Of a stretch of 64,000 nt of DNA, positions 24,239-33,428 are shown one piece after another. The notes under the pieces were generated by a model. It was not told the origin of the DNA, did not search any database, and saw nothing but the letters and a program-made list of their open reading frames with translations. How positions within the stretch are numbered: the stretch's first letter is position 1; each line of letters begins with the position of its first letter. The position numbers and the translations under genes are program-made. This DNA is from JAYOEY01 sp038116945 (GTDB lineage: Bacteria; Pseudomonadota; Alphaproteobacteria; MPNO01; UBA2964). The DNA lies in contig JAYOEY010000015.1 in assembly GCA_038116945.1 (NCBI GenBank), positions 21,251 to 85,250 of the forward strand, in the 5' to 3' direction.

Positions 24239-25627
24239 GTGATCGAGGTCTCCACCCGCAAGGACCAGACAGTCGCCGTGATGGGGCTCGGCGGATCCGG
24301 CATGGCGGCGGCGCACGCGCTCCGGGCCGGCGGCGCCGACGTGCTCGCGTGGGACGACGACGAAGCCCGCAGAACGAAAGCGGCGAACGCGGGCCTGACG
24401 CTGAGGGATTTTTCGGCGACCGGGCTGGACGGCGTCGACGCGCTGGTGCTGGCCCCGGGCATCCCCCTGACCCATCGCCCTCATCCGGTCGTTCAGCGCG
24501 CCAGAAACGCGTCTGTACCGATCCTCGGCGACATCGAGCTTCTGGTCGAAGCCTGTCCGGAAACGTGCTTCGTCGGCATCACCGGCACCAACGGGAAATC
24601 GACGACAACCGCCCTGCTCGGCCATCTTCTGGAGTCCTGCGGCATCCGCAACCAGATCGGCGGCAATCTGGGACCGCCCGCGCTGGGCATGACGCCGCCC
24701 GAACCCGGCGAGCCGATCGTGCTGGAGCTCTCCTCCTATCAGCTCGACCTTACGGAGCGCGCGTGCTTTCAGATCGCCGTGCTTCTGAACGTCAGCCCCG
24801 ACCATCTCGACCGGCACGGCGACATGGACGGTTATATCGCCGCCAAGAGGAGGATCTTCCGACGCGCCGCAGGTCCGTCGGACCAGATCGCCATCGTCGG
24901 CATCGACGATTCCCACAGCCGGGCGATATACGACGAGATCGCCGCCCGCGACGGATGGGCCGCGATTCCGGTCTCGGCGCAGACCCGTCCCGAAAACGGT
25001 ATTTATGTCGAAAACGGCATCCTGGTGGACGACAGCCGGAGCCGGCGCGAGAGAATTTGCGACCTTTCGAACATCGCGACCCTCGCCGGGCGCCATAACT
25101 GGCAGAATGCCGCGGCCGCCTACGCCGCGGCCCGCGCTCTGGGCGCCGCAAGCAAGCCGCTTTCCGAAGCCTTTGTGCGCTATCCCGGGCTGCCGCACCG
25201 GCTCGAAAAGGTCGGAACGCTAAACGGCGTCGATTACGTCAACGACAGCAAGGCCACGAACGGCGAAGCGGCGGCCCGCGCGCTGGCCTGTTTCGACCGG
25301 ATTTACTGGATCGTCGGCGGACGCGCCAAGGAAGACGGGCTGATACCCACCCTCGACCTGCTCGACGGAGTGCGGGCGGCATTTCTGATCGGCGAATCCG
25401 AGAACGCCTTCTGCGAGGAACTCGACGGCCGCGTGCCGACGGTCAGGTGCGGCGATCTTGCCACGGCCGTGGCGAAGGCAGCCGAACTGGCGTTGCAGGA
25501 GCGGAAAGGCGGCGTTGTCCTGCTCTCCCCCGCAGCCGCTTCGTTCGACCAGTGGGCCAATTTCGAGGCGCGCGGCGACGGATTCCGCGCGATCGTTGCA
25601 GCCATGGCGGCGGAGAACGCGTCATGA
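24239..25627 (+). CDS. murD: UDP-MurNAc-L-alanine:D-glutamate ligase
   Basis: Adds D-glutamate to UDP-MurNAc-L-Ala. 462 residues: the N-terminal Rossmann-like domain opens VAVMGLGGSGMAAAHAL, the ATP loop is GITGTNGKSTTTALLGH, and LELSSYQLD and NVSPDHLDRHGDMDGY mark the central domain. The C-terminal domain holds VNDSKATNGEAAARAL and LLSPAAASFDQW. The GTG start lies 7 bp after mraY. The 3' end overlaps ftsW (ATGA). Confidence 0.95.
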   Translation: MIEVSTRKDQTVAVMGLGGSGMAAAHALRAGGADVLAWDDDEARRTKAANAGLTLRDFSATGLDGVDALVLAPGIPLTHRPHPVVQRARNASVPILGDIELLVEACPETCFVGITGTNGKSTTTALLGHLLESCGIRNQIGGNLGPPALGMTPPEPGEPIVLELSSYQLDLTERACFQIAVLLNVSPDHLDRHGDMDGYIAAKRRIFRRAAGPSDQIAIVGIDDSHSRAIYDEIAARDGWAAIPVSAQTRPENGIYVENGILVDDSRSRRERICDLSNIATLAGRHNWQNAAAAYAAARALGAASKPLSEAFVRYPGLPHRLEKVGTLNGVDYVNDSKATNGEAAARALACFDRIYWIVGGRAKEDGLIPTLDLLDGVRAAFLIGESENAFCEELDGRVPTVRCGDLATAVAKAAELALQERKGGVVLLSPAAASFDQWANFEARGDGFRAIVAAMAAENAS

Positions 25628-26745
25628 CCCGCTTCGCCCGTTCGGACACGTCTGTTCTCGGCAACTGGTGGTGGACGATCGATCGCTGGTCCATGGCCGC
25701 GATCGCATTGCTGATCGTTTACGGCGTCATGCTGACCATGGCGGCGAGTCCGCCGGTCGCCGACAGGCTGCATATCGATCAGTACCATTTCGTCAGGCGG
25801 CAGCTTTTCCTTCTGCCGCTGGCCGTCATCGTCATGTTTGCGATTTCGCTGGCCAGCCCGCGCACGGTGCGGCGGCTGGCACTCGCCGTATTCTGCGTCT
25901 CCATCGTGCTCATGATCGCAACGCTGTTCGTGGGCCCGGAGATCAAGGGCGCGCGCCGCTGGATCGGCATCGGCGGCATGTCCCTGCAGCCGTCGGAATT
26001 CGTAAAGCCAAGCCTCGCCGTTCTCACCGCCTGGGCGTTCGCGCGCCAGCACATGTCGGACGAACCTGTCTGGCGCTACGTCGCCATCGGCCTTTACGCG
26101 CTGGTGGTCGGTCTTCTTCTGCTGCAGCCGGATTTCGGCATGACGGTGGTCGTCTCCGCGGTGTGGTTCGGACAGTTCTTTCTGGCGGGGCTGTCCATGG
26201 TCTGGGTGGCCGGATTTCTGGTTCTCGGCCTCGCCGGTGCGGTCGGGGCGTATTTCATGCTTCCGCATGTCGCGAGCCGGATCGACCGGTTCATCGATCC
26301 TTCGTCGGGCGATTCCTATCAGGTATCGCGATCGATGGAGGCTTTCATGAACGGCGGCATCTTCGGACGTGGGCCGGGAGAGGGATCGGTCAAATCGGTC
26401 CTTCCGGACGCACATACGGATTTCGTCTTCGCGGTGGCGGGCGAGGAGTTCGGGCTGATCGCCTGCCTGTTGCTGGTCGGTCTGTTTGCCTTTGTCGTGC
26501 TGCGCGGATTTTCGCGCGTCATCAAGGAAACGAATCTTTTCGTTCTGCTGGCGGTAACCGGCCTTCTGATCCAGTTCGGACTTCAGTCGCTGGTCAATAT
26601 GGGGTCGACCCTGCGGCTCATGCCGACCAAGGGCATGACCCTGCCGTTCATCTCCTACGGGGGATCGTCGCTGGTGGCGATTGCTTTTCTGATCGGCATG
26701 GTGCTTGCCCTGACCCGCAGCCGCGGGGGGCAGGAGGCGTTATGA
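25624..26745 (+). CDS. ftsW: Septal peptidoglycan polymerase FtsW
   Basis: A 373-residue SEDS-family glycosyltransferase with about ten transmembrane helices that polymerises lipid II at the septum together with FtsI. Typical segments are GARRWIGIGGMSLQPSEFVK, LLLLQPDFGMTVV, DSYQVSRSMEAFMNGGIFGRGPGEG (with the extracytoplasmic loop), and LPTKGMTLPFISYGGSSL-type RLMPTKGMTLPFISYGGSS. ATG 25624 overlaps murD by 4 nt. A longer upstream open frame is only read-through of murD. Confidence 0.95.
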   Translation: MTRFARSDTSVLGNWWWTIDRWSMAAIALLIVYGVMLTMAASPPVADRLHIDQYHFVRRQLFLLPLAVIVMFAISLASPRTVRRLALAVFCVSIVLMIATLFVGPEIKGARRWIGIGGMSLQPSEFVKPSLAVLTAWAFARQHMSDEPVWRYVAIGLYALVVGLLLLQPDFGMTVVVSAVWFGQFFLAGLSMVWVAGFLVLGLAGAVGAYFMLPHVASRIDRFIDPSSGDSYQVSRSMEAFMNGGIFGRGPGEGSVKSVLPDAHTDFVFAVAGEEFGLIACLLLVGLFAFVVLRGFSRVIKETNLFVLLAVTGLLIQFGLQSLVNMGSTLRLMPTKGMTLPFISYGGSSLVAIAFLIGMVLALTRSRGGQEAL

Positions 26746-27878
26746 CCGGCCCCGGAACCATAGCGCTGGCCGCGGGCGGCACGGGGGGACACGTCTTCCC
26801 GGCCCGCGCCCTTGCCGATGCGCTGAGCGCGCGCGGATGGAAAATCGCGCTGATTACGGATTCCCGCGGCGCGTCGTTCTCCGACGAAATCGCCAATGCG
26901 GATACATACAGGATCAGGGCGGCGAGCCTTGGGGGAGGCGTCTGCAGCAAGCTCAAGGGGCTCGCGCAGTTATGCGTTGGGCTTGTGCAGGCGTTCTCCC
27001 TGCTTCGCCGCATTCGGCCGGCGGCCGTTGTCGGGTTCGGCGGCTACGCCTCGGCGCCGACCATGTGGGCGGCGTCCCGCATGGGCATTCCGACGATGAT
27101 CCATGAACAGAACGGCGTGCTTGGGCGGGCAAACCGGATCATCGCTGCCCGTGCGAGGCGCATTGCAACCTCCTTCCCCGACGTCGCGGGAATTCGCGAC
27201 GCCGACCTGAGCCGGGTCGTCCTGACCGGAAACCCGGTGCGGGCGGAAATCGCTTCCGTCGCCGACACGCCCTACGCGGCGCCGGATTGCGCGGGGGGGC
27301 CGGTTCACCTTCTGGTATTCGGGGGCAGCCAGGGCGCTCGCGTCCTGAGCGAGATCGTTCCCGCTGCGCTGGCATCCCTGCCCGGGATCCTGAGATCGCG
27401 GCTGAGCGTTGTTCAGCAATGCCGGCCGGAAGACCTGGCTGCCGTAAACGAGGCCTATCGCGCGGCCGGCATCGACGCGACGCTTCAGCCTTTCTTCGAC
27501 GACATGCCGTCCCAGATCGCCATGGCGCACCTCGTCATCGCGCGCGCCGGCGCCTCGACCGTGTCGGAACTCGCCGCGGCCGGGCGACCCGCGATCCTGA
27601 TCCCCTACCGTTTCGCGATCGACGACCATCAGACCGCCAACGCGCGCGCGATGGCGCAGGGCGGCGGCGCCTGGATCATGCCGGAACCCGATTTTACCGC
27701 GACCGCGCTGTCGCAACGGCTGACCGAACTGATCGTCGAGCCGGCGAACCTGTCGCGGGCCGCCGACTGCGCGCGCGCTTCGGGCCATGCCGATGCCGCC
27801 GAACGGCTGGCCGACGCCGCCGAAACGATCGCGCGCGCCGCCAACGACAACGGTGCGAACCGGGAGACTGCCGCATGA
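26742..27878 (+). CDS. murG: UDP-GlcNAc:undecaprenyl-PP-MurNAc-pentapeptide GlcNAc transferase
   Basis: Converts lipid I to lipid II on the cytoplasmic face of the membrane. A 378-residue GT28 glycosyltransferase: AAGGTGGHVFPA is the N-terminal glycine-rich loop, VVGFGGYASAPTMWAA the second, IHEQNGVLGRANR the acceptor-site motif, and FGGSQGARVLSE plus ARAGASTVSELAAAGRPAILIPY the UDP-GlcNAc site. Starts ATG 26742 behind GGAGG, overlapping ftsW. Confidence 0.96.
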   Translation: MTGPGTIALAAGGTGGHVFPARALADALSARGWKIALITDSRGASFSDEIANADTYRIRAASLGGGVCSKLKGLAQLCVGLVQAFSLLRRIRPAAVVGFGGYASAPTMWAASRMGIPTMIHEQNGVLGRANRIIAARARRIATSFPDVAGIRDADLSRVVLTGNPVRAEIASVADTPYAAPDCAGGPVHLLVFGGSQGARVLSEIVPAALASLPGILRSRLSVVQQCRPEDLAAVNEAYRAAGIDATLQPFFDDMPSQIAMAHLVIARAGASTVSELAAAGRPAILIPYRFAIDDHQTANARAMAQGGGAWIMPEPDFTATALSQRLTELIVEPANLSRAADCARASGHADAAERLADAAETIARAANDNGANRETAA

Positions 27879-29314
27879 GAACCCTTCCGCTCTCAATCGG
27901 CACCCTCCATTTCTGCGGCATCGGCGGCATCGGCATGAGCGGCATCGCCGAGGTGCTTCACAATCTCGGATACGTCGTTCAGGGCAGCGACATGGCGGAA
28001 AACGCCAATGTCGAACGGCTGCGCGGCCTCGGCATCACCGTCCATGTGGGCCAGAAGGCGGAGAACCTGAACGAAGCGGCCGTCCTCGTCGTTTCCTCCG
28101 CCATCCGGCCCAACAATCCGGAACTCGTCGCCGCGCGCGAGAGGATGATCCCCATTGTCCGTCGCGCGGAAATGCTGGCCGAGCTGATGCGGCTCAAATG
28201 GGCCATCGCGGTGGGCGGCACCCATGGCAAGACGACCACCACCACGCTGATATCGGCGATGCTGGATGCCGCCGGCATCGATCCCACGGTGATCAATGGC
28301 GGCATCATCAATGCCTACGGCACCAACGCCCGGCTGGGCGACGGCGAATGGATCGTCGTCGAAGCCGACGAATCCGACGGCACCTTCGTCAAACTGCCGG
28401 CAACCATCGCGGTCGTCACCAACATCGACCCCGAGCATCTCGATTTCTACGGGTCGTTCGACGAGCTTCGGAAGGCCTTCGTTTCCTTTGTCGCGAACAT
28501 ACCGTTTTACGGATTCGCGGTGCTCTGCATCGACCACCCGGAAGTCCAGGCGCTGATCCCGCAGGTCGCCGACCGGCGCATCGTTACCTATGGAATGTCG
28601 CCGCAGGCCGATGTCCGGGCGGAGAACATCCGTATAGACACGGGCGTCAGCCGGTTCGATATCGTTTTCGCCGGAAGGTCGCCGCTGTCGGGCACTCGGA
28701 TCGCAGACGTCGCGTTGCCCATGGCGGGCCGGCACAATGTGCAGAACGCGCTGGCCGCCGTGTCGATTGCGCAGGAGATGGGCTTTTCCGCCGACGTGAT
28801 CCGCAACGGGCTGGCCTCGTTCTCGGGCGTCAAGAGACGCTTTACGGTAACCGGCAGCGCGCACGGCATTACCGTCATCGACGATTACGGCCACCACCCG
28901 GTGGAAATAGCGGCCGTCCTGAGCGCCGCCCGGTCGAGCGCAGCCAACCGCGTCATCGCGGTGGTTCAACCGCACCGCTACACGCGCCTCCGCGATCTGT
29001 TCGAGGAATTCTGCACCTGTTTCAACGACGCCGACATCGTGGTGGTCGCAGACGTCTATCCTGCGGGAGAAGACCCGATCGAGGGAGTCAGCCGCGACGC
29101 CCTTGTCGACGGTCTGCGCGCGCACGGGCACCGGCGCGTGATCCCGCTTGCCGATGCGGGAAGCCTGCCGTCGGTCATCGCGGAGACCGCGGCGTCGGGC
29201 GACATGGTCATCTGCCTCGGCGCGGGCAATATCACGCAGTGGGCCGCCGCCCTGCCGCAGGCGCTCGAAAACCTGGTTGTTCCGGCCGGCGGACGGAAGG
29301 AGGCCGCGTCGTGA
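27875..29314 (+). CDS. murC: UDP-N-acetylmuramate:L-alanine ligase
   Basis: Attaches L-alanine to UDP-MurNAc, the first peptide step. 479 residues: HFCGIGGIGMSGIAEVLHNLG is the N-terminal dinucleotide-like loop, VGGTHGKTTTTTLIS the ATP loop and EADESDGTFVKLPATIAVVTN the central-domain motif. DDYGHHPVEIAAVL lies in the C-terminal domain. Starts ATG 27875 inside the murG stop; the longer upstream frame is not real. Confidence 0.96.
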   Translation: MRTLPLSIGTLHFCGIGGIGMSGIAEVLHNLGYVVQGSDMAENANVERLRGLGITVHVGQKAENLNEAAVLVVSSAIRPNNPELVAARERMIPIVRRAEMLAELMRLKWAIAVGGTHGKTTTTTLISAMLDAAGIDPTVINGGIINAYGTNARLGDGEWIVVEADESDGTFVKLPATIAVVTNIDPEHLDFYGSFDELRKAFVSFVANIPFYGFAVLCIDHPEVQALIPQVADRRIVTYGMSPQADVRAENIRIDTGVSRFDIVFAGRSPLSGTRIADVALPMAGRHNVQNALAAVSIAQEMGFSADVIRNGLASFSGVKRRFTVTGSAHGITVIDDYGHHPVEIAAVLSAARSSAANRVIAVVQPHRYTRLRDLFEEFCTCFNDADIVVVADVYPAGEDPIEGVSRDALVDGLRAHGHRRVIPLADAGSLPSVIAETAASGDMVICLGAGNITQWAAALPQALENLVVPAGGRKEAAS

Positions 29315-30252
29315 TGCCCGCGCTGCGACACGACCTGCCGATCGACAGGCTTCCGCCGGTGCGCGGGATATTGACGCCGGACGCGCCGATTGCGCGCGTT
29401 ACATGGTTTCGGGCGGGCGGTCCGGCGGAAATGCTGTTCGAGCCGGCCGACCGCGACGACCTCGCCTCGTTCCTTGGCGCGCTGCCCGACGCCATTCCCG
29501 TAACCGTGATCGGGGTCGGATCGAACCTGCTGGTCAGGGACGGCGGCATCCCGGGCGTCACCATCCGGCTGGGACGGGCGTTTTCGGCCATAGACATCGA
29601 CAACGACGTCGTGCGCGCGGAAGCGGCGGCCGTGGACGTTACCGTCGCCCGCACGGCACGCGATGCCGGACTCGGCGGTCTGGAGTTCCTGAGCGGCATC
29701 CCCGGCACGATCGGCGGCGCCGTCAGGATGAATGCCGGCGCCTACGGGCGGGAGATCAAGGACGTCCTGATCGATGCCTGTGCGGTCGACCGCCGGGGCA
29801 ACATCCTCAACATGCCGCTGTCGGCCTTCGGATACGGTTACCGGAGCAGCACCGCTCCCGAAGACTGCATCTTCGTCTCGGCGCGATTGCAGGCCGTTCG
29901 CGACGACCGGGACGCCATCGTCGCGCGCATGGCCGAGATCGCGGCGACCCGCGAGGACAGCCAGCCCATTCGCACCCGCACCGGCGGCAGCACATTCAAG
30001 AATCCGCCGGGAGCAAAGGCCTGGCAGCTGATCGACGCCGCCGGATGCCGCGGTCTGACGCGCGGCGGGGCCCAGGTGTCGAACCAGCACTGCAATTTTC
30101 TGATCAACACCGGAACCGCAACGGCCTCGGATCTCGAGGGCCTCGGCGAGGAAGTCCGTCGCCGGGTCCTGGAGAAGACCGGCGTTTCCCTCGAGTGGGA
30201 GATCCGGCGCATCGGAGTTTCCGAGACTGGAACGGCAGGGAGGACGTCATGA
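29314..30252 (+). CDS. murB: UDP-N-acetylenolpyruvoylglucosamine reductase
   Basis: Reduces UDP-GlcNAc-enolpyruvate to UDP-MurNAc with NADPH through FAD. 312 residues, type II-like alphaproteobacterial form: TWFRAGGPAEMLFEP, VIGVGSNLLVRDGGIPG (FAD loop), LEFLSGIPGTIGGAVRMNAGAYG, and RTGGSTFKNPPGAKAWQLIDAAGCRG. The catalytic Ser is in GGSTFKNP. Tandem start codons GTG 29311 and ATG 29314 sit at the murC TGA behind GGAGG. I use the ATG; the GTG has slightly better spacing. Confidence 0.95.
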   Translation: MPALRHDLPIDRLPPVRGILTPDAPIARVTWFRAGGPAEMLFEPADRDDLASFLGALPDAIPVTVIGVGSNLLVRDGGIPGVTIRLGRAFSAIDIDNDVVRAEAAAVDVTVARTARDAGLGGLEFLSGIPGTIGGAVRMNAGAYGREIKDVLIDACAVDRRGNILNMPLSAFGYGYRSSTAPEDCIFVSARLQAVRDDRDAIVARMAEIAATREDSQPIRTRTGGSTFKNPPGAKAWQLIDAAGCRGLTRGGAQVSNQHCNFLINTGTATASDLEGLGEEVRRRVLEKTGVSLEWEIRRIGVSETGTAGRTS

Positions 30253-31175
30253 CGGATGTCCGGACCGTCGCCGTTCTGATGGGAGGAACTTCCAACGAGC
30301 GCGAGGTCTCGCTCGTGTCCGGCAAGGCCGTCATCGGCGCGCTCCTCGATCGCGGTTTCGACGCCCGTCCCCTGGATTTTACCGGCGACACGCCGGCTCT
30401 GGTCCGGGCGTTGTCCGACAGACCCGACGTCGTCTTCAACGCCCTGCATGGTCGATACGGCGAAGACGGATGCGTTCAGGGCCTGCTGGAACTTTCGGGC
30501 GTCCGGTATACCCATTCCGGCGTGCTGGCATCGGCGCTGGCGATGGACAAGCCGATGGCGAAGCGACTGTTCGCGGCCGCCGGCATTCCCTGTACCGACC
30601 ATGTCGTCGCTTCGAAGGCCGAGATTCTGGCCGGTGACGTCATGCCGCGGCCCTACGTCATAAAACCGCTCAACGAAGGATCGAGCGTCGGCGTCCGCAT
30701 CGTTCTCGCAGACGACGACGGGCCCGCGTTCGGCAACGGAGAATGGCCGTTCGGCGACCGCGTCATGGTCGAACGCTATATCCCAGGCCGAGAGATCACT
30801 GTCGCCGTGATGGGCGACCGGCCCCTGGCGGTTACGGAGCTGCGCCCGAAGCAGGGCTTTTACGATTACGCCGCGAAATATACCGACGGGATGACGGATC
30901 ACCTCATTCCCGCGCCGATCCCGGAGGAGCAGTACAAGGCTGCGCTCGACTACGCGGCGGCAGCGCACAGGGCATTGGGCTGTCGCGGCGTCAGCCGCGC
31001 CGATTTCCGCTACGACGACACGGGCGGAGAACCGGGTTCGCTTTTTCTGCTTGAGATCAACACCCAGCCGGGGCTGACGCCGCTGTCGCTGGCCCCGGAA
31101 CAGGCCGCATTCGCGGGAATCGACTTCGGCGACCTGGTCGCCTGGATGGTGGAGAACGCGTCATGCGACGGCTGA
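30249..31175 (+). CDS. ddl: D-alanine:D-alanine ligase
   Basis: An ATP-grasp enzyme of 308 residues that makes the D-Ala-D-Ala dipeptide used by MurF. VLMGGTSNEREVSLVSG is the N-terminal substrate loop, NALHGRYGEDGCVQGLLEL follows, then MDKPMAKRLFAAAGIPC, VIKPLNEGSSVGV and the C-terminal LLEINTQPGLTPLSLAPEQA with the Mg-binding Glu/Asn. Starts ATG 30249 within the murB stop; its end overlaps ftsQ by 13 nt. Confidence 0.96.
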   Translation: MTDVRTVAVLMGGTSNEREVSLVSGKAVIGALLDRGFDARPLDFTGDTPALVRALSDRPDVVFNALHGRYGEDGCVQGLLELSGVRYTHSGVLASALAMDKPMAKRLFAAAGIPCTDHVVASKAEILAGDVMPRPYVIKPLNEGSSVGVRIVLADDDGPAFGNGEWPFGDRVMVERYIPGREITVAVMGDRPLAVTELRPKQGFYDYAAKYTDGMTDHLIPAPIPEEQYKAALDYAAAAHRALGCRGVSRADFRYDDTGGEPGSLFLLEINTQPGLTPLSLAPEQAAFAGIDFGDLVAWMVENASCDG

Positions 31176-32044
31176 TCGAAAAAATCAGAAACGTCGCCCC
31201 CCGTTCGAAACGAGAGGGCGCGAAAACGACGAAGACCGGTCGAAAACCGGCTCCGCCGCGCTGGCGCAAGCCGGCTGTCCGGACCGCCGCCGGTATTTCT
31301 GCGCTCGCCATCGTCGTCGGAGGCCCGGTCTGGCTGTGGAAATCGGGAATTGTCGAGAATGCGGTTTCAACCGCCTGGAATGCGGCAATCGACGCCAGCG
31401 CCGAGGCGGGGCTGACCGTGGAGGACGTCCTGCTGGAAGGACGCCGCTTCTCAGACCGGAAGGAAATCACGCAAGCCGCTGGGCTCAGGCGCGGCATGCC
31501 GATCCTGAGCGTCTCGCTGTCCTCGATACGGCAGCGCCTGATCGCGAATCCGTGGATCGCCGACGCAAGCGTAGAGAGGCGCCTGCCCAGCACCATCCGC
31601 ATTCGCCTGACAGAACGGCATCCCATGGCGCTGTGGCAACGGAGCGGAAAGCTCGCGCTGCTCGACGGAGAGGGAAAAGTAATCGATGGCGCCGACCTTC
31701 GAAAATTCCGCAACCTGATCATACTGATCGGCGGGAGCGCGCCGCAAAACGCCGGTACGCTCTTCGCCATGCTCGCCGCCGAACCGGAGCTCGCCAGACA
31801 GGTCGTCGCTGCGACAAGGATAGGCAACCGCCGCTGGACCCTCGCTTTTTCAAACGGAATCCGCGTCTTTCTTCCGGAATCCGATCCGCATCTCGCCTGG
31901 ACCCGGCTGGCCACGATTGATCGCCGACAGAAGCTGCTCGCCCGGGACATCAAGCTCATCGACATGCGCCTCCCCGACCGGATGATCGTCAAGCCCGGTG
32001 CGCTGGGTGCGCAGATACTGCTTCGCAAGGGAAAAAACACATGA
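31163..32044 (+). CDS. ftsQ: Cell division protein FtsQ
   Basis: A 293-residue bitopic divisome protein. A basic cytoplasmic N-terminus (~40 residues, many Lys/Arg) precedes one transmembrane helix (~43-63), then the POTRA domain: VLLEGRRFSDRKEITQAAGL, RQRLIANPWIADASVERRLPSTIRI, and the beta-domain LTERHPMALWQ. GGAGA sits 8 nt before the ATG at 31163, inside ddl. FtsQ scaffolds FtsL/FtsB and FtsWI. Confidence 0.94.
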   Translation: MRRLIEKIRNVAPRSKREGAKTTKTGRKPAPPRWRKPAVRTAAGISALAIVVGGPVWLWKSGIVENAVSTAWNAAIDASAEAGLTVEDVLLEGRRFSDRKEITQAAGLRRGMPILSVSLSSIRQRLIANPWIADASVERRLPSTIRIRLTERHPMALWQRSGKLALLDGEGKVIDGADLRKFRNLIILIGGSAPQNAGTLFAMLAAEPELARQVVAATRIGNRRWTLAFSNGIRVFLPESDPHLAWTRLATIDRRQKLLARDIKLIDMRLPDRMIVKPGALGAQILLRKGKNT

Positions 32045-32084
32045 CGGCCGCATCCGACATCGCCGCCACAGGAAAGGAGGGGCC

Positions 32085-33329
32085 ATGAGCAAGATAAAAA
32101 GCGGGCTGGTCGCGGCCCTCGACATCGGCACCACCAAAATCTGTTGCATGATCGGCCACGTCCAGCCAAACGAGCCTGTCCGGATAGCAGGAATCGGCCA
32201 TCACGCTGCGCGCGGAATCCGGGGCGGCGCCGTGATCGATATGGACGCGGCGCAAACCGCCATTCTGACAGCCGTCAGCGCGGCCGAGGAGCGCTGCGGC
32301 GAACGGATCGAGCGCGTCGTCATCAACATCTCGGGCGGCGATCTGGCGTCCAGAACCTACACGATCGAAGTTCCGATCGCGGGCCGCGAGATCGTCGAGT
32401 CCGACCTGCAGCGGGCCATGGGACAGGCAAACGCCGTCGAACTCGATCCCGACCGGGAGATGCTCCACTGCATCCCGATCGGTTATGCCATTGACGAGAC
32501 CAGGCGCATTCAGGATCCGCGCGGCATGTTCGCGGAACGTATGGCTGTCACGCTGCACATGATCACCGCCCGCAGCGCGACGCTCCGGAACCTCGCAAAC
32601 TGCATCCAGCGCTGCCACCTCGAAATCGAAACCGCGGTCGCCGCGCCCTACGCTTCCGGCCTCGCCTGCCTTGTCGAGGACGAGATCGATCTCGGCGTCA
32701 CCCTCGTCGACATGGGCGGCGGCACGACCACGATCGCGGTGTTCTATGACGGCGAAATCGTGCATGCCGATTCGATTCCGGTTGGCGGCGCGCACGTCAC
32801 CAGCGACATCGCGCGAGGGCTTTCGACCCCGCTCGCGCACGCCGAGCGAATGAAGACGCTGTACGGCAGCGCCATTCCTTCGCCCTCGGACGAGCGCGAA
32901 CTGATCGACGTACCCCTGATCGGCGAGGAAAACACGACCCAGCCGAACCATGTGCCGCGTTCGCTTCTCAACGGCATCATCCGTCCCCGCATCGAGGAGA
33001 CGTTCGAGCTGGTGCGCAGCCGCATCGAGGTCGCCGGCGTCGACCGCCTGGCCGGACGCCGCCTTGTCCTGACCGGAGGCGCGAGCCAGCTTCAGGGCGT
33101 CAGGGAGCTGGCGGCCCAGGTCCTCGAAAAGCAGGTTCGCATGGGAAAACCCATGAAAATCGGCGGGATCGCGGAGGCCAACACGGGCCCGGCCTTTTCC
33201 ACCTGCGCCGGGCTGCTTCGCTACGCCGTCGAAAAACAGATCGATGCGCACGATTCCGCTGCGTCGCTGCCGCCGGGCATGCCGGCCGGCCTCGGCCGCA
33301 TCAGCCAGTGGTTCCGGGAGAATTTCTGA
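32085..33329 (+). CDS. ftsA: Cell division protein FtsA
   Basis: Actin-like ATPase of 414 residues that tethers FtsZ filaments to the membrane. ALDIGTTKICCMIG is the phosphate-1 loop, the 1C domain spans roughly residues 85-165, LVDMGGGTTTIAVF is the phosphate-2 loop, and LVLTGGASQLQG the adenosine motif. The C-terminus GRISQWFRENF is the amphipathic membrane-targeting helix. AAAGGAGGGG directly precedes ATG 32085; the longer frame from 31998 lacks this. It lies 40 bp after ftsQ. Confidence 0.96.
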   Translation: MSKIKSGLVAALDIGTTKICCMIGHVQPNEPVRIAGIGHHAARGIRGGAVIDMDAAQTAILTAVSAAEERCGERIERVVINISGGDLASRTYTIEVPIAGREIVESDLQRAMGQANAVELDPDREMLHCIPIGYAIDETRRIQDPRGMFAERMAVTLHMITARSATLRNLANCIQRCHLEIETAVAAPYASGLACLVEDEIDLGVTLVDMGGGTTTIAVFYDGEIVHADSIPVGGAHVTSDIARGLSTPLAHAERMKTLYGSAIPSPSDERELIDVPLIGEENTTQPNHVPRSLLNGIIRPRIEETFELVRSRIEVAGVDRLAGRRLVLTGGASQLQGVRELAAQVLEKQVRMGKPMKIGGIAEANTGPAFSTCAGLLRYAVEKQIDAHDSAASLPPGMPAGLGRISQWFRENF

Positions 33330-33428
33330 TGAACCGACGCAAACCGAATTTCACACCACACCACCACCGACCCGTCGCGGATCGCCGCGGCGCCATCAAC
33401 TCTTCCCAGTAGCGTATGGAGGCTAGCA

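Noticed and set aside
25458..27878. 806-codon frame covering murD end, ftsW and murG
   Set aside because: Only the part from 26742 is real (murG); the rest is out-of-frame reading of ftsW.
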